Assembly (NCBI GenBank): GCA_023434825.1
Contig: JAEYSH010000120.1
Coordinates: forward strand, 1 to 10,952
Direction of reading: 5' to 3'
From: Methanobacteriota archaeon
GTDB taxonomy: Archaea; Methanobacteriota; Methanobacteria; Methanobacteriales; Methanobacteriaceae
DNA length: 10,952 bases
The position numbers were made by a program, and so were the translations under genes. Under the pieces are notes generated by a model. It was not told the DNA's origin. It did no database searches and worked only from the letters and a program-made list of their open reading frames with translations. Shown in pieces: positions 5,898-10,952 of the stretch (position 1 is its first letter; each line of letters starts with the position of its first letter).

Positions 5898-7625
5898 ATG
5901 GAAACTAAAAGATTCATATTACTGGATATTGATTATTTTACCAAACAAGGTAAGCCTATTATGAGGTTATTCGGGAAAATAGCGAATGAAAACAGATCTA
6001 TAATGGCTTTAGATAAAAATTTTTATCCTTACTTTTATGTAATTCCTCATGATTTTGAAGAGTGTAAGGCTGAATTAGAGCAATTTAATTTTTTAAAAAT
6101 AGAAAAAGTATTTAAAAAACATTATTTGGAATTTGAAGACTTTTTAAAGGTAACCTTAGAACATCCTCGTGAAATGCTTAAATTAAAGGAAGAAGTAATT
6201 AATTTAAAATCTGTTAAAGATGTTAGAGAGTTTGATATAGCATTTTCGAGGAGATATTTAATTGATAAAGGTTTATTTCCAATGTCAGAAGTAGAGGTAC
6301 AGGGTAAAGTATTAAAATATTCTCGTGAAGTGGCTATAATTGAATTAGAAAGCGATCCTAAATGTGTTAATTCGGGTTTACCTGTTTTTAATGTTTTAAG
6401 TTTTAAAATTGAAGCCTGTAACCCTCAAGGTTGGCCCGAAGTAATGAAAGATCCTATTATCATGATTAGCTTTTCAAGTAACAAGGGCTTTCAAAGAGTG
6501 ATTTCAACTGAAAAATCATCTCATAGTTTTGTAGAAACTGTTAAGGATGAGAAGGAATTATTAAATAAGTTCGTTGATACTGTTAAATCCCAAAATCCCG
6601 ACATAATAGCAGGTTACAATTCTGATAAATTTGATTTTCCCTATATAAAAGTTAGGGCGGATCTTCTGGGAGTATCCCTTAACCTTGGAGTTGATGGCTC
6701 AAAACTTCAATTTATTAGATCCCCTAAAAAGTCAGCTATGATTAAAGGTAGCCCTCATATTGATTTATACCGTATTGTCCGCCGACATCTCCAATTAAAC
6801 AGTCATACAATTCAAAATGTTTATTTCGAGCTTTTTGGAGTGGATAAAATTGATATTCCTGCACCAGAGATTTATAAAGCCTGGAATGATGGTGGGGAGA
6901 AAAGAGAGAAGCTTTTTAGATTTTCACTTGAAGATGTGATTGCCGTTACAAAAATTGGAGAGAGAATACTTCCCATGACTATTGAGCTTTCAAGAATTGT
7001 GGGGCAGCCTTTATTTGAGATTGCTAGAAGAGGGACAGGAACACAGGTTAAATGGTATTTAATCAGAAAATCATTTGAATTTAATATAATTTGTCCAAAT
7101 GAGCCGGGAATTTTTGAAAGAATGGTAATAGGGGGACATGTGGAAGAACCAGTTAAAGGATTGCATGAAAATATATTTTACTTCGATTTTAGAAGCCTTT
7201 ACCCCAGTATAATAATAGCTAAAAATATCAGTCCAGAAACACTTTGTGAAACTGGAGATAAAGAAGATTGTTATATTGCTCCAGAATTTGGGTATAAATT
7301 TAAAAAAGAACCAATGGGTTTTATTCCAAGGATTACATCTAAACTTTTAAATGACAGGATAAGGATTAAAGCTTTGATGAAACAATCTGATGATCCAGAA
7401 GAAAAGCAGATTTTAAATTTTAGGCAAGAAGCTATAAAAACGATGATATCTACAATTTTTGGGCTTTATAATCATCCACAGTATAGGTGGTATTGTGTAG
7501 AAGCCTCAGAAGCGATTACTGCATGGGGGAGAGATTATTTAAAGAATACTATGAAAAAAGCTGAAAATTTTGGGTTTGAAGTGGTTTATGCTGATACGGA
7601 TGGGTTTTTTGTTACATTAAAATGA
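5898..7625 (+). CDS. polB1: Split family B DNA polymerase, large subunit (exonuclease and partial polymerase domain), with altered Exo I motif
   Basis: This 575-residue protein matches archaeal PolB from the N-terminus to just past the catalytic palm. The N-terminal domain includes NFYPYFYV (41-48), like the uracil-sensing pocket of archaeal PolB. Of the 3'-5' exonuclease motifs, Exo I reads FKIEA with Lys170 where Asp is normal (Glu172 kept), Exo II NSDKFDFPY keeps Asp246, and Exo III FSLED keeps Asp346 but has Phe342 for Tyr. Polymerase motif A is DFRSLYPS (430-437, intact). Motif B keeps Lys514 but reads STIFG (518-522) instead of NSxYG. Motif C YADTDG (564-569) is intact. The protein ends six residues later, so the thumb and the rest of the palm must come from a separate small subunit, as in Methanothermobacter (MTH1208 with MTH208). 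The bases after the TGA show no frameshifted remainder. The start lies five bases after the upstream stop, with GAGGA at 5884. Polymerase activity is plausible; proofreading is doubtful. Confidence 0.93.
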   Translation: METKRFILLDIDYFTKQGKPIMRLFGKIANENRSIMALDKNFYPYFYVIPHDFEECKAELEQFNFLKIEKVFKKHYLEFEDFLKVTLEHPREMLKLKEEVINLKSVKDVREFDIAFSRRYLIDKGLFPMSEVEVQGKVLKYSREVAIIELESDPKCVNSGLPVFNVLSFKIEACNPQGWPEVMKDPIIMISFSSNKGFQRVISTEKSSHSFVETVKDEKELLNKFVDTVKSQNPDIIAGYNSDKFDFPYIKVRADLLGVSLNLGVDGSKLQFIRSPKKSAMIKGSPHIDLYRIVRRHLQLNSHTIQNVYFELFGVDKIDIPAPEIYKAWNDGGEKREKLFRFSLEDVIAVTKIGERILPMTIELSRIVGQPLFEIARRGTGTQVKWYLIRKSFEFNIICPNEPGIFERMVIGGHVEEPVKGLHENIFYFDFRSLYPSIIIAKNISPETLCETGDKEDCYIAPEFGYKFKKEPMGFIPRITSKLLNDRIRIKALMKQSDDPEEKQILNFRQEAIKTMISTIFGLYNHPQYRWYCVEASEAITAWGRDYLKNTMKKAENFGFEVVYADTDGFFVTLK

Positions 7626-7726
7626 GATGTTAATTATTAAATTTTAGAATCATTTAAGTATAGAAAAAGTATTATTTTATTATAAGATTATTATAATCTG
7701 ATATAAATAAGGAATAGTGATTGAAA

Positions 7727-8119
7727 ATGGATAAAAAAATTATTTTAGGATTGATTATATTAATTATCGCTTCTGGTTTAGCTTATGGGACATACTCGTT
7801 TTTAGGAACTAATAATAATACTGATAATATATCTAACAATGTAAATATCCAAAATAATACTACTGCAACGGTTAATAACTCAACAACTGATAAAAAAGTA
7901 AATAATTCATCAAGCACAAAATCAACTAACAAAAAATCAACTAATAAATATTGGTGTGAGCAATGCCAGCAATACCATCCTCGTCCGTTACAGGAGTATC
8001 ATAGGTATGGTAATTGTCCTATTTGTGGAAAATGGGTTGATACTAAAACAACAAGCCATACACACGATGGATCACCAGGTTACAAAGAGGAACCGAGAAA
8101 AGACAATCTATACGAATGA
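7727..8119 (+). CDS. Membrane-tethered extracellular zinc-ribbon protein
   Basis: A 130-residue protein in three parts. Residues 4-25 are a hydrophobic helix after MDKK, an N-terminal anchor without a clear lipobox. Residues 27-75 are a linker almost wholly of Asn, Thr, Ser and Lys, with many N-x-S/T sequons that could be glycosylated in an archaeon. The C-terminal part carries two Cys pairs, CEQC (77-80) and CPIC (97-100), spaced as in a zinc ribbon, with His83, His92 and the SHTHD patch nearby. It probably stands outside the membrane, where a four-cysteine site is unusual. The function is unknown. I prefer ATG at 7727, because GTGA at 7717 is well spaced for it; TTG at 7721 would add two residues. 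It lies 101 bases after the polymerase gene and probably has its own promoter. A T-run follows its stop. Confidence 0.78.
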   Translation: MDKKIILGLIILIIASGLAYGTYSFLGTNNNTDNISNNVNIQNNTTATVNNSTTDKKVNNSSSTKSTNKKSTNKYWCEQCQQYHPRPLQEYHRYGNCPICGKWVDTKTTSHTHDGSPGYKEEPRKDNLYE

Positions 8120-8221
8120 TTAACTCTTTAATTCTTTTTTTTCATCTTTAAATACTTTAATTTTCCTCTTTTGAGTAGCGAAGGCGAACACACCAACTAA
8201 AACTCCAATTAAATCTAACAC
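8120..8221 (-). CDS. Possible 33-codon membrane peptide gene or gene remnant
   Basis: From GTG at 8221, directly after a TGA, the minus strand reads a hydrophobic stretch MLDLIGVLVGVFAFA followed by a basic and acidic tail (QKRKIKVFKDEKKELKS) and TAA at 8120-8122. A single membrane helix with a positive cytoplasmic tail is a sensible protein. No clear ribosome-binding site precedes the GTG. The hydrophobic segment matches the translated second repeat at 9165-9227, mostly by conservative changes, which suggests coding ancestry. It may be a real small gene or the 3' end of a decayed one. Its stop abuts that of the convergent zinc-ribbon gene. Confidence 0.3.
   Translation of the reverse strand: MLDLIGVLVGVFAFATQKRKIKVFKDEKKELKS
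8135..8142 (+). terminator. Poly-T terminator after the zinc-ribbon gene
   Basis: Eight T residues begin 16 bases past the stop at 8119, a typical archaeal terminator position. The same bases encode lysines of the 33-codon minus-strand frame at 8120-8221, so the run may have a coding origin. Confidence 0.5.
8180..8210. repeat. Diverged direct repeat, copy 1
   Basis: These 31 bases match 9192-9222 at 26 positions, in the same orientation and 1012 bases apart. The most conserved core is CAACTAAAA-TCCAATT. The two copies flank the membrane-anchored protein gene at 8405-9124. Confidence 0.6.
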
Positions 8222-8404
8222 TCAAACCTAACAGTATATACCTTGCAGATGTTTTTAAATTAAAGCTGGAGCTTGAACTGGGCCTTTAATAACTGCGAGG
8301 TAAGCTTAAATTAAAAGGTTCTTTTTAAAATGTGAAAATTAATAGTTTATGCTAGAGGGATTAAATTATAAATTTAAAAATAGAGGAAAATTGTTAGGAA
8401 AAAG
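8222..8404. other. Intergenic stretch without recognisable content
   Basis: No open frame of useful length fits here on either strand. On the minus strand the T-runs just past the 8405 gene's stop (8399-8403 and about 8376-8380) may end its transcription. A GC-richer patch at about 8265-8302 has no tRNA or hairpin I can support. Confidence 0.4.
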
Positions 8405-9124
8405 TTATTCGGGGTATATTGTTCTTAAAGCATCTTTAAATGGATATGGCCACCAAGGAGCTAGACTGTCTATTTGTTTGAGAGTTAACCATCCATCTGT
8501 TTTTGTAAGTAAATTGTAAAACATATCTTCTAGATTACCATCTCTTTTACTTTTTCCAGTTTCAAGGTCTACATATACATATCCTATTTGTCTATTCCAG
8601 ACAATATCAGGATCCCAAATATAAATAGTTTCATTTATAGGTACTTTCCAGATTTCTTTACCGTTAATATTTATTTTTTGAGGTTTACCCATTTGTTCCT
8701 CATCGTAATGTTGAATATCTGCAATGTAGCTTGCTTTTGCTTCGTCTAATGATATCCATTCTCCATTTTGGTCTTTGACCATTCCTGTTTTAGCATCTAC
8801 CATATCCCATGAATCGAGTACATGAACCATCCAGTACTTGCCATCAGTAGTTAAGTAAACTTTATCTGGATAGCCATAAAAACCAGCGACCCCATGAGTT
8901 AACTGTGCCGTGGATATAGCTAATGCTTTAGGAGTTGAATTGTTAAAATAAGTAAGAAATTCATCAGTTCCTGGATCGCTATATTCCTCGCTTGCCATAA
9001 GTGAACTATCAAAGTCAACAATATTAAAATCGGATAAAAAAAGACTTATAAAGACTATAGAGCTTATAAAAACGATGACAGCAACTGTTAAACCACTAGC
9101 AATTAATATTTTTTTACGATCCAT
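8405..9124 (-). CDS. Membrane-anchored protein of unknown function with a possible PepSY-like fold
   Basis: This 239-residue protein has a basic N-terminus (MDRKK) and one strong hydrophobic helix (about residues 6-31), with the remaining 200 residues probably outside the membrane. The outer part alternates short strands and turns and is rich in Trp and Tyr (KYWMVHVLDSWDMVDAKTG at 95-113; IGYVYVDLETGKSKR at about 180-194). The strand-then-DxxTG pattern, seen twice, resembles PepSY-type domains, but I cannot assign it firmly. No cysteines, catalytic triad or binding motif are visible. AAAGGT (9136-9131) lies six bases before the ATG and a TATA-like ATTTATAC about 24 bases before it. The gene stands alone on this strand and is flanked on both sides by a diverged direct repeat. 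Function unknown. Confidence 0.8.
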   Translation of the reverse strand: MDRKKILIASGLTVAVIVFISSIVFISLFLSDFNIVDFDSSLMASEEYSDPGTDEFLTYFNNSTPKALAISTAQLTHGVAGFYGYPDKVYLTTDGKYWMVHVLDSWDMVDAKTGMVKDQNGEWISLDEAKASYIADIQHYDEEQMGKPQKININGKEIWKVPINETIYIWDPDIVWNRQIGYVYVDLETGKSKRDGNLEDMFYNLLTKTDGWLTLKQIDSLAPWWPYPFKDALRTIYPE

Positions 9125-9164
9125 AATATAACCTTTGAATAAGCGTATAAATTAATTTTGGCTT

Positions 9165-9227
9165 TTAATCAAGATATTGTTTATTTAAGATGAAGGTTAA
9201 CAACCCAACTAAAATTCCAATTTCGAA
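9165..9227 (-). pseudogene. Remnant of a small membrane-protein gene
   Basis: The minus strand reads FEIGILVGLLTFILNKQYLD and then TAA at 9165-9167: a hydrophobic helix and a polar tail. There is no start codon before the helix, and an in-frame TGA lies two codons upstream (9231-9233). The segment matches LIGVLVGVFAF of the 33-codon frame at 8120-8221 at 6 of 11 positions, with mostly conservative differences. It is best explained as the tail of a decayed gene. Confidence 0.33.
9192..9222. repeat. Diverged direct repeat, copy 2
   Basis: Partner of 8180-8210: 26 of 31 bases identical without gaps, same orientation. It lies about 68 bases upstream of the start of the minus-strand gene at 8405-9124, while copy 1 lies about 195 bases downstream of its stop. 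Confidence 0.6.
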
Positions 9228-9332
9228 ATATCAGTATCCAACACTTTCAAATAAGTTTTATAACCCATCAATCATCTTCTTTTAACTTTTATCTTTATTG
9301 TGATCTAAAGCTTGCTTGCTCTAAAAGTAATC

Positions 9333-9358
9333 AAATGAAATGAAATTTTCATTCATTT
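9333..9358 (-). terminator. AT-rich hairpin over the stop codon of the RDD protein gene
   Basis: AAATGAAATGAAA (9333-9345) pairs with TTTTCATTCATTT (9346-9358), about 12 pairs with one bulge and a three-base loop. It spans the TGA at 9351-9349. There is no long T-run after it, so a terminator role is uncertain and an RNA-end structure is equally possible. Confidence 0.25.
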
Positions 9359-10952
9359 CCATGCTGATATTTTTCTTGATGGTTTATCATTGTCGACTCT
9401 TTTTTAGAATCTTTTATTACAATGGCTTTTGCACCCATATCTCCTATTCTCTGGTTCTTTTTGGATGCCAGTATTGATATAAATCCTAACAAATAAGGTA
9501 AAACATAGGGCATAAGATCTATAAGTAGTAAAAAGTTTCTAATGAAGCTTTGAGAATAAGATATGGGTTCCATGCTTTTTTGATCCACTACTCTTATAGA
9601 AACTGCTATTTTTCCAATTGTTTGTCCCTGCATTAAAGGACCCTCTAAAACCACGAAGTACAAAAATCCTATAAAAATAGTTAAAATTAACCAAATTGAT
9701 AATATAAGATCATCATTTCCATCAAATATGATGCCTATTATAATTAATAAGCTGAAACTAGCTATAGCTAAGATTACCCAATCAATTAAAAGTGCGAAAA
9801 ATCTTCCTAAAACAGATGCATGTTCCAAATCAAGTTTTGAGCCACAATAAGCACAATAATTTCCTTGAGCTTCGATTGAACTGCCGCATGTAGGGCAGGA
9901 TTTCTGATTTAACTCAATATTTTTATATCTATCACTTAATGTTTCAATATTATTCTTAATGGGTGTTGAAATAGATTTTAATGATTCATTTTTAATATCA
10001 TTTATCTCTGCGGCTTTAGGTTTTATTTTTACAGGATTGGAATGTACATTTTTTTCAATTTCCGAGCTATATGTTTTAACAGTTGGATTAAATGCGTTTA
10101 AATCTGTTTTTTTTAGATTATTTTCCTTTATTTTAGATTTATCTTCCTCTAGGTTTTCAGATTTATTTGATTCTACAGTTTCAGCTTTAAATTCTGGATT
10201 TTCAGTATCTGGTTTATCTATTGTGATATGTTTATCTGGATTTCTCATCTCTTCAAGTCTCTTAGAAATCTCTTTACTAGTTATACCTTTCTTTTCTTTA
10301 ATTTCAGGTTCATTACCTTTTATCAGATTATAAACCCAAGAAGCCATCGAAAAACATATAAATAACAATGAAATCCTTTCAAAAGGATGTTCACTAAAAG
10401 AATAATCTGGCCAGATATTTTGAACTCCAATGATAATTAAAGATCCAATTCCAACAAAAGTAATGACACCTGCAATAATTCCTATAAACTTCCTACCCTT
10501 CCTTCCTTTAGGTTTTATTTCTTTTTCAATCCCGTTATATGCTTCTAGATTTGAATTAGTTGTATCTAAATCCATTTGTTGATTTTCAATTAGTTCAGGT
10601 TTATGGTTTAATTTTACTGGTTCTTGATTAATCTTATCATACGCATCCAATATAGAAATATCCGTATTTAATAATTTAAAATATGTTTTATAAGCTTTAA
10701 CTATATCTTCAGGTAATATTTTATCCCTGCCCTGATTTACAGCATTACATGCTGCAAAGAAAGTTATAGTATACTCTTCTGTTAAATATATACTACGTCC
10801 TTTTCTTATTCCTAATTTTTCAAAGACGATATGTCCATGTGTATTATTTAATTCTTCACAAAGATTTTTGCCATTGTTATCCCACGTGGTATTTTTTAAT
10901 TTTTTATAGAATTCTTCATTAGGCTCTTTAAATGATTCAATTTTATCAAAAT
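9349..10952 (-). CDS. Zinc-ribbon and RDD-domain membrane protein, N-terminus cut by window edge
   Basis: The frame ends with TGA at 9351-9349 and has no stop up to the right edge, so 534 codons and two bases are visible. TTG at 10650 lies inside it and is not the start: the 100 residues before it (for example TTWDNNGKNLCEELNNTHGH, then LTEEYTITFFAACNAVNQGR) read as normal protein. Visible residues 1-100 are a soluble, helix-rich domain of unknown family. Two membrane helices follow at about 154-176 and 191-211. A long Lys/Glu/Ser/Asn-rich, probably disordered linker reaches about 345. A zinc ribbon is next (Cys352, Cys355, Cys366, Cys369 in CPTCGS and YCAYCGS). An RDD domain covers about 378-512: LGRFFALLIDW, GQTIGKIAVSIRVVD and NQRIGDMGAKAIVI, with helices between. 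RDD proteins are multi-pass membrane proteins of mostly unknown, possibly transport-related, function. Zinc ribbons are a common partner; the N-terminal domain is not one I know. Confidence 0.88.
   Translation of the reverse strand, partial: FDKIESFKEPNEEFYKKLKNTTWDNNGKNLCEELNNTHGHIVFEKLGIRKGRSIYLTEEYTITFFAACNAVNQGRDKILPEDIVKAYKTYFKLLNTDISILDAYDKINQEPVKLNHKPELIENQQMDLDTTNSNLEAYNGIEKEIKPKGRKGRKFIGIIAGVITFVGIGSLIIIGVQNIWPDYSFSEHPFERISLLFICFSMASWVYNLIKGNEPEIKEKKGITSKEISKRLEEMRNPDKHITIDKPDTENPEFKAETVESNKSENLEEDKSKIKENNLKKTDLNAFNPTVKTYSSEIEKNVHSNPVKIKPKAAEINDIKNESLKSISTPIKNNIETLSDRYKNIELNQKSCPTCGSSIEAQGNYCAYCGSKLDLEHASVLGRFFALLIDWVILAIASFSLLIIIGIIFDGNDDLILSIWLILTIFIGFLYFVVLEGPLMQGQTIGKIAVSIRVVDQKSMEPISYSQSFIRNFLLLIDLMPYVLPYLLGFISILASKKNQRIGDMGAKAIVIKDSKKESTMINHQEKYQHGNE

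Noticed and set aside
5898..7720. The polymerase as a frameshifted or truncated pseudogene
   Set aside because: No PolB sequence continues after the stop in any frame, the end point fits the known split in Methanobacteriales, and the frame is otherwise intact.
8265..8302. GC-richer patch with a T-loop-like string on the minus strand (CAGTTCAAGCTC)
   Set aside because: No acceptor stem, anticodon arm or D arm can be paired around it, so a tRNA or tRNA fragment is not supported.
8391..8519. Plus-strand frame of 42 codons from TTG behind GAGGA
   Set aside because: It has a fair ribosome-binding site, but nearly all of it is antisense to the 3' end of the 8405-9124 gene and the product has no recognisable features.
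9959..10333. Plus-strand open frame of 124 codons
   Set aside because: It is antisense to the low-complexity linker of the RDD protein; its Ser/Phe-rich product is the mirror of Lys/Glu/Asn codons.

Overview
The window looks like chromosomal DNA of a methanogenic archaeon of the order Methanobacteriales, most likely Methanobacterium or a relative. The DNA is very AT-rich. Ribosome-binding sites read GAGGTGA or AAGGAGG, the archaeal type, and two genes start with TTG. The likely promoters are archaeal TATA boxes followed by T-run terminators. The strongest marker is a family B DNA polymerase that stops right after its YADTDG motif; a split PolB of this kind is known from Methanothermobacter thermautotrophicus and its relatives. 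I see no rRNA, tRNA, CRISPR array, insertion sequence or integrase.

Layout from left to right. Bases 1-983 (minus, cut by the left edge) encode a membrane-anchored PQQ-type sugar dehydrogenase of the GSDH family, in a frame open to the edge. Bases 1217-3118 (plus) encode a Wzx-like lipid-linked sugar flippase and a small rhodanese. After a 328-base AT-rich gap comes a small four-helix membrane protein (3447-3815). Bases 4044-4835 (minus) encode a response regulator with a receiver and a PAS domain but no kinase or DNA-binding output.

Bases 4993-7625 (plus) form a tight three-gene operon behind a good TATA box: two small proteins of unknown function that align without gaps over about 100 residues, then the large subunit of the split PolB. 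This polymerase keeps polymerase motifs A and C. It has Lys in place of the Exo I Asp and an altered motif B, so it may be exonuclease-deficient or a specialised or inactive paralogue. I consider this operon the most interesting part of the window.

The right third holds a secreted, membrane-tethered zinc-ribbon protein (7727-8119, plus), a membrane-anchored protein of unknown function (8405-9124, minus) and a large zinc-ribbon/RDD membrane protein (from 9349, minus). The RDD gene stays open to the right edge, 100 codons upstream of the first obvious start codon, so it is partial. A diverged 31-bp direct repeat (26 of 31 identical) flanks the 8405-9124 gene. Read on the minus strand, both copies encode a similar hydrophobic segment, which suggests remnants of a small duplicated membrane-protein gene.

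Functionally, much of the window concerns the cell envelope and sensing (flippase, sugar dehydrogenase, anchored zinc ribbon, RDD protein, receiver-PAS protein). The polymerase operon is the only clear DNA-metabolism unit.
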